From assembly GCA_910579735.1 (NCBI GenBank), contig CAJTUZ010000012.1, forward strand, positions 1-64,000: a DNA stretch of 64,000 nucleotides. Direction: 5' to 3'. A program made the position numbers and the translations under genes. The notes beneath the pieces were generated by a model. That model worked only from the letters and a program-made list of their open reading frames with translations. It searched no databases and was not told the DNA's origin. The stretch is from an uncultured Lachnospiraceae bacterium (GTDB taxonomy: Bacteria > Bacillota > Clostridia > Lachnospirales > Lachnospiraceae). The number at the start of each line of letters is the position of its first letter. The first letter of the stretch is position 1. This document shows, piece after piece, positions 53,403 to 61,908 of this stretch.

Positions 53403-54017
53403 CTATTTTTTACGATAGGCAATCTGTTTCATCATCATAAGATAGCTGACAGTCTCCTCATAGAGCATTTCCGGATGGAACGACGAATCCTGAAAGCGTT
53501 CGGTCATAAGACCTTTGATCGTATATTCTAACATGGTGTCCAATTTGGCCACATCGAGATTGTCTGCAAAAAGCGTTTTATCCGCCTGCGCCAGAATGTC
53601 TGTATAGACTTCGGCCAGAACGTTCCGCTGCTCTTCGATGGCAAGCAGCGCTTCTTTGACATTTTCAAACTTGGAACGGTCCAGAAACTGCTGCATATAA
53701 GGGTAATTTTTCAAAACCTGCATCTTGGCGAATTCTATCTGCTTACGAAGTTCAAAATAGTCTTTGGATGCTGCGGCATCCAGGACTCCGCGGGTCAATT
53801 CCAGTTTCATGAATCTGACACTATAGTCATATAAGAACGAATACAATCCGAGTTTGCTTCCGAAATAGTGGAACAGCAAGCCTTTACTGATGCCGGCTTC
53901 TGTGACGATATCGTCGGTGCTGGCATGTTTATAGCCGTTTAAGGCAAAAACTTTTAGTGCGGCATTGATCATCCGATCTTGTTTTTCTTTTTTCAGATCA
54001 AAAAATTTTTCGTTCAT
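53403..54017 (-). CDS. TetR/AcrR-family transcriptional regulator
   Basis: The 204-residue protein has the TetR helix-turn-helix at about 16-60 (AALKVFALNGYKHASTDDIV...GISKGLLFHYFGSK) and a helical ligand-binding domain. GGAAGGATA precedes the ATG. It is divergent from the small acidic protein gene (54331-54738). Its target and inducer are unknown. It converges on the DUF2225 terminator region. Confidence 0.92.
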   Translation of the reverse strand: MNEKFFDLKKEKQDRMINAALKVFALNGYKHASTDDIVTEAGISKGLLFHYFGSKLGLYSFLYDYSVRFMKLELTRGVLDAAASKDYFELRKQIEFAKMQVLKNYPYMQQFLDRSKFENVKEALLAIEEQRNVLAEVYTDILAQADKTLFADNLDVAKLDTMLEYTIKGLMTERFQDSSFHPEMLYEETVSYLMMMKQIAYRKK

Positions 54018-54119
54018 TTAAATATCCTTCCGAAATAAACTGCTGCATGAAACGCAGGCCGGTAAGGGACAGTCGTCCATGAAAAAAACAGTGCAAATTG
54101 ACCTTATGAGTCGAATCTT

Positions 54120-54148
54120 AATATAGCACAAAAACGGCTCAGATTCAA
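54120..54148 (-). promoter_or_regulatory. Promoter of the tetR-type gene
   Basis: On the minus strand TTGAAT (54148-54143) and TATATT (54125-54120) are spaced 17 nt. GAATCT...AGATTC flanks the promoter as an inverted repeat, and GGAC-AGTC-GTCC (54067-54078) lies in the leader; either could be an operator. A weaker plus-strand promoter, TTGACC (54098) with TATAGC (54122), overlaps it. The rest of the 313 nt gap (54018-54330) is AT-rich, with no other gene seen. Confidence 0.6.
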
Positions 54149-54330
54149 TGATTTCCAGAAATTAGTACCAGGTTTTTTTTCATCTACAAGATGTTGTAGC
54201 GCAAATTTGGGCAGATGGAAAATTAATTCTTTTTTTATACATATTCCCTTTTCATTTTCGCAAAATAGTATTAATATTAATATATTGGTATCAGTAACGA
54301 TAAAAAGAAACGGTGAAGGGAGACTTCCAC

Positions 54331-54738
54331 ATGGCAAAAAAGTTTGGTAAATTTTTATTGACTACGGCAACTCTGGGAGCATTGGCTGCAGGCGCATATT
54401 ATTTCTTCTCTAAAAAAGAGGCCGGAATGGACGACGAGTTTGATGATGAGGATGATTTTGACGAGTTCGATGAAGATCTGGACGATGATGAAACTTCCGG
54501 AAAATCCGAAGCAGATCGTAAATATGTTGATTTAGACCTGGGCAAAGCAGCGGATGCTGCGGCGGAAAAAGTCGAAGAAAAAGCGGAAAGTTTTAAAGAA
54601 GGTCTGGAAGCGGCGAAAGCTGAAGCAACCGATAAGATCGTCGGCGCGGCAAACGAAGCAGCCAAAGCGGCAGAGGGTGCAGCGACGAAGGTAGAAGAAT
54701 TTTTTGATGACGATGATAATTCGCTGGATGCAATGTAG
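54331..54738 (+). CDS. Small acidic membrane-anchored protein (YtxH-like plan)
   Basis: The 135-residue protein starts MAKKFGKFLLTTATLGALAA, one N-terminal membrane segment, then a very acidic stretch (DDEFDDEDDFDEFDEDLDDD) and an Ala/Lys/Glu-rich helical region with coiled-coil character (EKVEEKAESFKEGLEAAKAE). The plan resembles YtxH-like stress or envelope proteins, but no domain is certain. ATG 54331 with AAGGGAGA 8 nt upstream is preferred over an earlier in-frame codon. Confidence 0.72.
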   Translation: MAKKFGKFLLTTATLGALAAGAYYFFSKKEAGMDDEFDDEDDFDEFDEDLDDDETSGKSEADRKYVDLDLGKAADAAAEKVEEKAESFKEGLEAAKAEATDKIVGAANEAAKAAEGAATKVEEFFDDDDNSLDAM

Positions 54739-54747
54739 AATACGAAA

Positions 54748-54822
54748 AGAAGATTTAAGGCGCTAAAGCACAGCGCCTAAGATCTTCTACCGGTTCCGCC
54801 CATAACGGGCGGAACCTTTTTT
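54748..54822 (+). terminator. Two tandem hairpins ending in a terminator
   Basis: A 17 bp imperfect stem, AGAAGATTTAAGGCGCT (54748-54764) with AGCGCCTAAGATCTTCT (54772-54788), is followed by GGTTCCGCCC (54792-54801) with GGGCGGAACC (54807-54816) and six T. The second hairpin is a clear terminator; the first may protect the mRNA end. Confidence 0.85.
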
Positions 54823-54901
54823 CATATGGAAGGACGGCGTTTGTGGAGCAGGTGTTTGGCTGACAGAGCGCGGAAGCGCGTTATATGATAAGCAGCCGGA
54901 A

Positions 54902-55032
54902 GGAAGCGCAGCGTCTGTGATCGGAGACCCTGCGAGGATGCCGGTCCTTGGGCTGTGTTTTTTACAGCCTTAGTACCGCTGCATCCGAATATGGAGCGAA
55001 AGCGTGTCTCCGATCACAGACGCTGCGCTTCC
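54902..55032 (+). repeat. Long-inverted-repeat structured element, copy 5
   Basis: Arms 54902-54928 and 55006-55032 are perfect 27 bp complements. The core is shorter than in the others: GGATGC (54936-54941) pairs with GCATCC (54981-54986) in place of the TAANAACGC helix. The apical hairpin is GGGCTGT/ACAGCCT, followed by CTTAGTACCGCTGC and GGAGCGAAAGCG. The GNRA strand is plus. It lies in the 332 nt gap between two convergent genes, downstream of a terminator. Confidence 0.8.
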
Positions 55033-55070
55033 GTTGTACGATTTCTTTTCCGCATCGCCGCCCTTCCGGG

Positions 55071-55832
55071 CTATTTATTCATTTTATAGGGGGCGTCTGC
55101 AGGGTAGCCGCCTTTTAGTTTCTGCATGCCTCTTTGGATGGCATCTTTTGAATTTTTCCAGTCGGCGTCTTTGTTGCGGTAATCGAACTTTTCTACAAGC
55201 CAGGCGACGTCGCCGGCCAGTCTTTCCATGTTGCTTTCCATGAGGGTGAAGCACATTGCAAAGAATTCGGCTTTTTCCTTATCATTTAAGCGGCTTTCGG
55301 CGGCTTCGCACAGATCGCCGAAGTGATGCAGGCAGAATCCCTTGCTGTTTTTAATTTTGCCGCGAAATTCCGCGTCTTTTTTATACATGACGAAAAAGGT
55401 ATCCATGTAACGTTCATAAGTGTCTTCAAAACGATTGCATATATAACAGGAGCGTTCTTTGTCTGCGATCCACATTCCGACCGGGTTGGTCCGTTCGGTC
55501 TGTTTTCTGAACTTGTCCTTCAAAGATGTTTTACCGGGTTTATAGTTTTTGAACTGTTCTTTCATTTCACGGTTCATCTGTATGTAGTGCGTTTTTAAGA
55601 TCCAGGCATTGCCCAGGGTGTTGCCGTAATCGAACATCTTTTTAAAATGCGCTCTGCAAAAACCCGCGTGATCCGTTGCTTCCCTGATGTCGCTTTCCAT
55701 ATAGGAGGAACCCGAACCCAGTACAAAATCCAGCAGATCCTGTTCGACATTGCGTTCAATGAAGCAGAACGGGCACTCGTCTTCGGCATTGATGGCATCG
55801 TTAAGCGGTATTGTATATAATTTTTCTTTCAT
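55071..55832 (-). CDS. DUF6062-family cysteine-rich protein
   Basis: The 253-residue protein has four Cys/His clusters: CPFCFIERNVE near the start, GFCRAHFKKMFDYG, CYICNRFE and GFCLHHFGDL. The spacing suggests metal binding, perhaps zinc or a metal cluster. It matches my recollection of DUF6062, found in Clostridia with no assigned function. AAGGGAGAG precedes the ATG. It converges on the copy 5 element and diverges from the HAD gene. Confidence 0.82.
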   Translation of the reverse strand: MKEKLYTIPLNDAINAEDECPFCFIERNVEQDLLDFVLGSGSSYMESDIREATDHAGFCRAHFKKMFDYGNTLGNAWILKTHYIQMNREMKEQFKNYKPGKTSLKDKFRKQTERTNPVGMWIADKERSCYICNRFEDTYERYMDTFFVMYKKDAEFRGKIKNSKGFCLHHFGDLCEAAESRLNDKEKAEFFAMCFTLMESNMERLAGDVAWLVEKFDYRNKDADWKNSKDAIQRGMQKLKGGYPADAPYKMNK

Positions 55833-55967
55833 TGGCGTCTTCTCTCCCTTGTTTTGTGCTGCAGACTGTTTTTAAAATTCTAGCACATATTTCTATGCAG
55901 AACCAGCCTTTTATGATAAAATAAAAGAACTGAATTTCTATATTTTTCGGCCGGGAGGACTTCTAAA

Positions 55968-56786
55968 ATGTCAGACATCATTCCCATAGTGAACCAGGAT
56001 AAAGAACATATTATAAATAACATACGTTGTTTTGCACTGGACATGGACGGAACGATCTATTTGGGAGAAAAGTGGATCGCAGGCGCTGTGGATTTTTTGA
56101 AAAAGATAGAGGAATCGGGGCGGCAGTATGTGTTTTTAACGAATAATTCGTCCAAAAATGCCGCGGTGTATGTGGAGAAGCTGCATCGGATGGGACTGGA
56201 TGTGGGAGAAGAGAAGATCATTACTTCCGGACAGGCCGCGATCGATTATCTGCAAAAGCATTTTTCCGGGAAAAAGGTATTTTTACTGGGCAATCCGCTT
56301 CTGCAGAAAGAATTTGAGCAGGCCGGCATCTGTTTGAGCGATACGGCGCCGGATGTGGTCGTAACGGCGTTTGATACGTCTCTTACTTATGAGAAGATGT
56401 GCAGAGTGTGTGATTTTGTCAGAGCGGGACTGCCCTATCTGGCAACGCACCCGGATTATAACTGCCCGACAGAAACGGGATTTATTCCGGATGCGGGCGC
56501 AATCCATGCATTTATTCATGCTTCGGCGTTTCGCTATCCGGACCGTGTGATCGGCAAACCAAACGGTGATATCATCGATTATCTGGTAAGCCGGTGCGGC
56601 GTGGAAAGGGAACGGACCGCCATGGTCGGAGACAGGCTCTATACCGATATCGCGGCAGGCAAAAATAACGGATTGAAAAGTATCCTTGTTTTGAGCGGTG
56701 AAGCGGCGCTTGCGGATGTCGCATTATCCGACGTGAAACCGCATCTGATCTTTGAATCGGTATGCGATATGATACCGCTGTTATAA
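55968..56786 (+). CDS. HAD-IIA family phosphatase (NagD-like)
   Basis: The 272-residue enzyme has motif I FALDMDGTIYLGE, motif II VFLTNNSSKN, the lysine motif GKPNGDI and motif III MVGDRLYTDIAAG. The cap insertion contains DTSLTYEKMCRVCDFVRAG. NagD-like HAD proteins dephosphorylate sugar phosphates or nucleotides in the cytoplasm. GGGAGGA precedes the ATG. The exact substrate is not evident. Downstream is copy 6 of the inverted-repeat element, then the second GH94-like gene. Confidence 0.93.
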   Translation: MSDIIPIVNQDKEHIINNIRCFALDMDGTIYLGEKWIAGAVDFLKKIEESGRQYVFLTNNSSKNAAVYVEKLHRMGLDVGEEKIITSGQAAIDYLQKHFSGKKVFLLGNPLLQKEFEQAGICLSDTAPDVVVTAFDTSLTYEKMCRVCDFVRAGLPYLATHPDYNCPTETGFIPDAGAIHAFIHASAFRYPDRVIGKPNGDIIDYLVSRCGVERERTAMVGDRLYTDIAAGKNNGLKSILVLSGEAALADVALSDVKPHLIFESVCDMIPLL

Positions 56787-56799
56787 ACAGGCATTTCCA

Positions 56800-56985
56800 A
56801 ACCCCCGGGGCAGGCAGGCGGACAGCGGAAAAGATTTCTGCCTCAGGGCACGCTCTCGCTCCGTTAATAACGCAGCGGTGCTAAGTTCGAACTGCATAGA
56901 ATGCAGCTCTCACTAAGAACCGGCGTTATTAGAGGGCCCTTCAGCAGAAACTTTTTCCGCTGTCCGCCTGCCTGCCCCGGGGGTT
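56800..56985 (-). repeat. Long-inverted-repeat structured element, copy 6
   Basis: Arms 56800-56833 and 56951-56985 are complementary over 34 bp with one A indel. Inner helices are TTTCTGCC(T) with AGCAGAAA, and TAATAACGC (56865-56873) with GCGTTATTA (56923-56931). The apical hairpin is ACTGCAT/ATGCAGCT. The GNRA strand (GGAGCGAGAGCG) is minus. It fills the gap between the HAD gene and the GH94-like gene, both on the plus strand. Confidence 0.85.
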
Positions 56986-57022
56986 GCAATTGTCCGAACG
57001 ATAATAAGAAAAGGAGAAAACT

Positions 57023-60000
57023 ATGAGCAGTCAAAACGAAGCATTTGTGATCGAGAATTACGGGAAGAAATCAACGTTTGCCAGCTTTCTGCCGGGAATC
57101 GCCGGCGTGCATGGGATTCCCAGCTGGTGCTATTATGTAAACCGAGGGCAGTGCGTTTCCTGCTTCGGCGTGGAGAATAAAGATCATGCCATTATGGAAT
57201 TTTATCCCGCGCATCAGGCTTATCAGAATGTGAAGCGTACCGGTTTCCGTACGTTTCTGCGGATAAACGGAGTCTGTTTCGAAGCGTTTGCGGATGAAAA
57301 TGAGAAGCAGAAGATGATGATTTTCCAGAATGGCCTGGAGATAGAAGAGATCAACGAAACACACGGTCTGCGTACGCACGTGACGTATTTTACGCTGCCG
57401 GAGGAAAAGGCGGGGGCTCTTGTTCGGAAGGTCACGTTTGAAAATCTTTCGGATGCACCGGCAGAACTGGAAGTACTAGATGGGATGCCTGCCTGCATTC
57501 CTTACGGTGTCAGCAATGAAGACCTGAAAACAATGGGTTCGCTCGTGAAGGCATGGATGCAGGTGGAACATGTAGAGACAAGGGTGCCGTTTTATCGTGT
57601 AAGAGCGAGTATTGTCGATACGGCTTCGGTGACGGAAGTAGTGGGCGGTAACTTTTCGTTCGGCGTTCTCGAGGATGGCAGCAGACTGCCGGCAATCGTG
57701 GATCCGGATGTGGTGTTTGCGTATGATACGACACTGACTAATGCAGTCAATTTTGAAAAGTATGGAATAGACGGCATACAAAATATGGAGCAGGTGACAC
57801 AGAACCAGTTCCCGTGCAGTTTCTACGGGACAAAGAAGAAACTGGCGCCCGGAGAACAGCTAAGCATCTATGAGATGATCGGACAGGCAGAAAGCTATGA
57901 GGTATTGAAAAAGTTCAGTGCCGGGAAAATGGATGGCGCTTATTTCGAGGCCAAACTGACGCGTACAAGGCAGATTGTCGACGACTTGTGCGGCCGTATC
58001 GATACGCACACGGCTTCGAAGGCTTTTGACGCCTACTGCCGCTATACTTATATGGATAACGTACTGCGCGGCGGTTATCCGATTGTGCTCGGACAGGATA
58101 AGATCTTTTACATCTATTCCAGAAAACACGGCGATCTGGAACGGGAATATAATTACTTCAGCATGCTGCCGGAGTTTTATTCGCAGGGAAACGGCAGTTA
58201 CAGGGATGTTAACCAGAACCGGAGATGCGATACTTTCTTCTCGCCTTATGTGGGAACCGAGAATATCAGGACTTTTTATAATCTGATCCAGTTAGACGGC
58301 TATAATCCGCTTTCTATCGAGAAGGTGACTTATGTACTGGATAAAGAAGCGGGAGAGCGTATTTTTGCATCCGCTGCGGAACCGGAGAGGGAGCGTATGG
58401 TATCGGCTTTGCAAAAACCCTTCACGCCGGGCGCTTTTTTCCGGATCGCGGGTGATATGGATGCCGAGAAGGCACAGGAATTGTTTGAAGAGGTAATGAC
58501 GCAGGCGCACAGTATGATGAACGGCAGTTTCGGAGAAGGCTACTGGTCGGACCACTGGACCTATAACCTGGATCTGATCGAAAGCTATCTGCATATTTAT
58601 CCCGAAAAGGAAAAAGAGCTTTTGTTTGACAATAGCTATACCTGGTTTTTGTCCCAGGTGGCGGTCAATAAACGGAAAAAACGATATACGAAGACGCCAA
58701 ATGGCATCAGACAGTATCATTCCCTAAAGGAAGACAGCAAAAGAAATACGCCCGAAAAACTGGTGCGCGGCGCTTACGGCAAAGGAGACATCGTATATTC
58801 TACACTGCTTGAAAAAATACTGCTTCTTTGTACGACGAAATTCATGGCGCTGGACGCATACGGTATGGGCGTGGAAATGGAAGGCGGAAAACCGGGCTGG
58901 TATGATGCACTGAACGGTCTGCCCGGATTGTTCGGCTCTTCTATGGCAGAGACGTATGAGCTTGGCAGAACGTTGGAATATGCGATAAGCGTTTTAAAAA
59001 AATATTCAGGAACACTTGTTATGTTAAAGGAGACGGCGGCGCTAATGGAACAGGCAGCGGCGCTTGCGGCGGACAACAGGGCGCTTTTGCAGCAGGAGCA
59101 GGAAGTCGTATCGTATTGGAATCAGATTGGCGACGTAAAAGAAGCCTATTGGGAGAATGTCTATGATGGCGTTTCCGGAGATACGGTAGAGATGGATACA
59201 AAGAAGCTGTCGGACATGCTGGAGCTTTTTCATGAGATCGTCCGTATCGGTATCACGAAAGCCTGTGCAGTGGAGAACGGTATCTGCCCGACTTATTTCA
59301 GCTACGAAGTGACGGACTATGTGGAAGATGAAGAAGGCATTCTGCCGGTGCATTTTGCACTGCGTCCCATTCCGCTGTTTCTGGAAGGTCCTGTCCGCTT
59401 CTTCAAACTGGAGAATGCGCCGGAAGAGAAAAAGAAGCTGTATGAGAGCGTGAAAAACAGCGATCTGTATGATGAGAAACTGTCCATGTATAAAGTGAAC
59501 GCTTCGTTAAAGGATGCGTCGTTTGAGATCGGGCGTGCCAAAGCTTTTACGCCGGGCTGGCTTGAGAACGAATCAATCTGGCTGCATATGGAATATAAGT
59601 ATCTGCTGGAGATTTTAAAATGCGGCATGTATGACGAATTTATAGAAGATTTCCATAAGGCGGCGGTTCCCTTCTTAGATCCGGAAGTATATGGCAGAAG
59701 CATTTACGAGAACTCGTCCTTTATCGCGAGCAGTAAGAATCCGAATACCCGTTTTCATGGAAAGGGATTTGTGGCAAGGCTGAGCGGTTCTACGGTGGAA
59801 TTTATCCATATGTGGTCGCTTATGATGTTCGGCCTGCATCCGTTTAGCGTAAAAGAGGGAGAACTGCAGCTGACGTTCGCACCGGTGATCCCTGATTATC
59901 TGATCGGAGACGATCTGAGCGTATCGGCGGTATTTTTAGGAAGTACGCAGGTCATATACCATCTGGCAAAGCAGAAAGACCATATTCCGGGTGCATATGA

Positions 60001-60130
60001 GATCCGGGAGAGCGTATTATATGAAAAGGATGGAGGATGCCGTAAAATAACAGGTGCAACTATTACGGGAGCCGATGCGGCGGCAGTCAGAGACGGTAAG
60101 GTGGAGAGAATTGAAGTGATGATCGGGTAA
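57023..60130 (+). CDS. GH94-like phosphorylase, large form (substrate unknown)
   Basis: The 1035-residue protein has a long N-terminal beta-sandwich (FLPGIAGVHGIPSWCYYVNR), a helical linker, an (alpha/alpha)6 barrel and a C-terminal beta domain. The catalytic acid is probably D628 in GGKPGWYDALNGLPG, the position of the DWND motif in standard GH94 enzymes. Other barrel features are GYWSDHWTYNLDLIESYL and NPNTRFHGKGFVARLSGSTVE. The length and WYDALNG motif resemble larger GH94 members such as beta-1,2-oligoglucan phosphorylases, but this is not certain. No signal peptide is seen. AAGGAG lies upstream. Confidence 0.82.
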   Translation: MSSQNEAFVIENYGKKSTFASFLPGIAGVHGIPSWCYYVNRGQCVSCFGVENKDHAIMEFYPAHQAYQNVKRTGFRTFLRINGVCFEAFADENEKQKMMIFQNGLEIEEINETHGLRTHVTYFTLPEEKAGALVRKVTFENLSDAPAELEVLDGMPACIPYGVSNEDLKTMGSLVKAWMQVEHVETRVPFYRVRASIVDTASVTEVVGGNFSFGVLEDGSRLPAIVDPDVVFAYDTTLTNAVNFEKYGIDGIQNMEQVTQNQFPCSFYGTKKKLAPGEQLSIYEMIGQAESYEVLKKFSAGKMDGAYFEAKLTRTRQIVDDLCGRIDTHTASKAFDAYCRYTYMDNVLRGGYPIVLGQDKIFYIYSRKHGDLEREYNYFSMLPEFYSQGNGSYRDVNQNRRCDTFFSPYVGTENIRTFYNLIQLDGYNPLSIEKVTYVLDKEAGERIFASAAEPERERMVSALQKPFTPGAFFRIAGDMDAEKAQELFEEVMTQAHSMMNGSFGEGYWSDHWTYNLDLIESYLHIYPEKEKELLFDNSYTWFLSQVAVNKRKKRYTKTPNGIRQYHSLKEDSKRNTPEKLVRGAYGKGDIVYSTLLEKILLLCTTKFMALDAYGMGVEMEGGKPGWYDALNGLPGLFGSSMAETYELGRTLEYAISVLKKYSGTLVMLKETAALMEQAAALAADNRALLQQEQEVVSYWNQIGDVKEAYWENVYDGVSGDTVEMDTKKLSDMLELFHEIVRIGITKACAVENGICPTYFSYEVTDYVEDEEGILPVHFALRPIPLFLEGPVRFFKLENAPEEKKKLYESVKNSDLYDEKLSMYKVNASLKDASFEIGRAKAFTPGWLENESIWLHMEYKYLLEILKCGMYDEFIEDFHKAAVPFLDPEVYGRSIYENSSFIASSKNPNTRFHGKGFVARLSGSTVEFIHMWSLMMFGLHPFSVKEGELQLTFAPVIPDYLIGDDLSVSAVFLGSTQVIYHLAKQKDHIPGAYEIRESVLYEKDGGCRKITGATITGADAAAVRDGKVERIEVMIG

Positions 60131-60162
60131 TCTGTTTCCGTAAGCGGCGGGCGATAACCCAA

Positions 60163-60192
60163 AAAAGGTCAGGCTGTTTAGCCTGGCCTTTT
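60163..60192 (+). terminator. Terminator after the large GH94-like gene
   Basis: AAAAGGTCAGGC (60163-60174) pairs with GCCTGGCCTTTT (60181-60192), a 12 bp stem with one mismatch whose 3' arm supplies the T-tract. Confidence 0.85.
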
Positions 60193-60264
60193 GTGTATTT
60201 TTCACAATTATAATACACTACATTTTATCATTATCACGAAAAATGAATTCGCATGAAATTGTTA

Positions 60265-60293
60265 TTGTCAAGGCAGAAGTTTAATGCTATGCT
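60265..60293 (+). promoter_or_regulatory. Promoter of the malQ operon
   Basis: TTGTCA (60265-60270) and TATGCT (60288-60293) are spaced 17 nt, with operator-like repeats just downstream. Confidence 0.75.
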
Positions 60294-60307
60294 AAGGGCA
60301 ATTGATT

Positions 60308-60332
60308 GGTAACGTTACCGGAAACAATTCCG
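60308..60332. promoter_or_regulatory. LacI-family operators before malQ
   Basis: GGTAACGTTACC (60308-60319) is a perfect 12 bp palindrome with central CG. It abuts CGGAAACAATTCCG (60319-60332), an inverted repeat. Their position after the -10 box suggests repression by the LacI-type protein encoded at 61909-62946. Confidence 0.7.
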
Positions 60333-60412
60333 ACGTCGTTACGGATGCATTGCGGAAATAGAGAGATATCCGCTGTTTACGATTATATTTTATTGCAGGG
60401 GGGACACAAAAA

Positions 60413-61891
60413 ATGAGAAAAAGCGGTGTATTATTACCTGTTTCCAGTATTCCATCGAAATATGGAATCGGGACTTTTTCGAAACAGGCATATGAATTTA
60501 TTGACTTATTAGCGAAGGCCGGACAGTCATACTGGCAGATTCTTCCGCTCGGGCCGACAGGATACGGCGATTCGCCCTATCAGTCTTTTTCCACCTTCGC
60601 GGGGAATCCTTATTATATCGACCTGGAGATGCTGATAGAGGATGGATATCTGACGGCGCAGGACTGTGATCAATATGATTTCGGCGATAATGAGGAATAT
60701 GTTGATTATGAGAAGATCTATTTATCCAGATTCAAGGTGCTGCGTACGGCATTTGAGAACAGTCATATAGAAGAAGACGAAGCCTTTCAGGAGTTTGTCC
60801 GCAAGAACAGCTATTGGCTTGATGATTATGCGCTTTATATGGCAGTGAAGAATTCTTTTGACGGCGTAAGCTGGATCGAGTGGGATGATGATATCAAACT
60901 GCGTAAAGAGGATGCGCTTGCCGCATATCGGGAAAAATATCAGACAGAGATTGCATTTTACCGTTTTCAGCAGTTCCTTTTTACGAAGCAGTGGTCTGCC
61001 CTGAAAGCTTATGCGAACAAAAAGAAGGTAAAGATCATAGGGGATATCCCGATCTATGTGGCATTTGACAGTGCCGATACGTGGGCAAATCCCGAACTGT
61101 TCCAGCTCGACGAGAACTCCGAACCGGTTGCCGTTGCAGGCTGCCCGCCGGATTCTTTCTCGGCGACGGGACAATTGTGGGGCAATCCGCTCTATAAGTG
61201 GGATTACCATAAAAACACGGACTATGCGTGGTGGATGAGACGGATCGCCTACTGCTATGAATTATACGATGTGGTCAGGATTGATCATTTCAGAGGATTT
61301 GATGAGTATTATTCGATTCCTTACGGCGATGAAACGGCGGAATTCGGACATTGGGAGAAGGGGCCGGGATATGATATTTTCAGAACGATGAAGGAGAAAC
61401 TCGGAAAAAAAGCCGTTATCGCGGAAGATCTGGGCTTTTTAACCGATTCCGTATTAAAACTTGTGAAAAAGACCGGATATCCCGGTATGAAGATCTTGCA
61501 GTTTGCTTTTGACTCCAGGGAAGAGAGCGATTATCTGCCGCATAACTACCAGGCCAACAGCATCGTCTATACGGGAACGCACGATAACGACACCGTGCTC
61601 GGCTGGCTGGATTCTTTGAATAAACATGACAGGACATTTGCCAGGAAATATCTGAATATCCGTTCGAATAAAGAGGTGCAGTGGGAATTTATCAGAGCGG
61701 CTATGGCGAGCGTATCCGATACCTGTATCATTCCGATGCAGGATTATCTCGGACTTGGGGCCGAAGCGCGCATCAATATCCCTTCCACGCTCGGAACGAA
61801 CTGGAAGTGGAGAATGCTGTCCGGAGCGTTTGATGAAGAACTTGCTCTGCGCATGAGAAAGATGACCAAACTATACGGAAGATTATCATAA
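60413..61891 (+). CDS. malQ: 4-alpha-glucanotransferase (GH77)
   Basis: The 492-residue enzyme rearranges alpha-1,4-glucans (disproportionation). The nucleophile is the Asp of VVRIDHFRGFDEYY, the acid/base is the Glu of VIAEDLGFLTDSV, and the third acid is in TGTHDNDTVLGW. The N-terminal LLPVSSIPSKYGIG and PLGPTGYGDSPYQS are family signatures. GGGGGG lies upstream of the ATG. It prepares maltodextrins for glycogen phosphorylase. The LacI gene follows after 17 nt, so they form an operon. Confidence 0.97.
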   Translation: MRKSGVLLPVSSIPSKYGIGTFSKQAYEFIDLLAKAGQSYWQILPLGPTGYGDSPYQSFSTFAGNPYYIDLEMLIEDGYLTAQDCDQYDFGDNEEYVDYEKIYLSRFKVLRTAFENSHIEEDEAFQEFVRKNSYWLDDYALYMAVKNSFDGVSWIEWDDDIKLRKEDALAAYREKYQTEIAFYRFQQFLFTKQWSALKAYANKKKVKIIGDIPIYVAFDSADTWANPELFQLDENSEPVAVAGCPPDSFSATGQLWGNPLYKWDYHKNTDYAWWMRRIAYCYELYDVVRIDHFRGFDEYYSIPYGDETAEFGHWEKGPGYDIFRTMKEKLGKKAVIAEDLGFLTDSVLKLVKKTGYPGMKILQFAFDSREESDYLPHNYQANSIVYTGTHDNDTVLGWLDSLNKHDRTFARKYLNIRSNKEVQWEFIRAAMASVSDTCIIPMQDYLGLGAEARINIPSTLGTNWKWRMLSGAFDEELALRMRKMTKLYGRLS

Positions 61892-61908
61892 GTTGACCGA
61901 GGTAGACA

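Noticed and set aside
769..56985. Reading the inverted-repeat elements as ordinary MITEs or insertion-sequence remnants
   Set aside because: The terminal arms are unrelated between copies, I saw no target-site duplication around the full copies and no transposase is present; a variant mobile origin remains possible.
769..56985. Reading the elements as retron RNAs or CRISPR repeats
   Set aside because: No reverse transcriptase or cas gene occurs in the window, and the copies are single and far apart, not arrayed.
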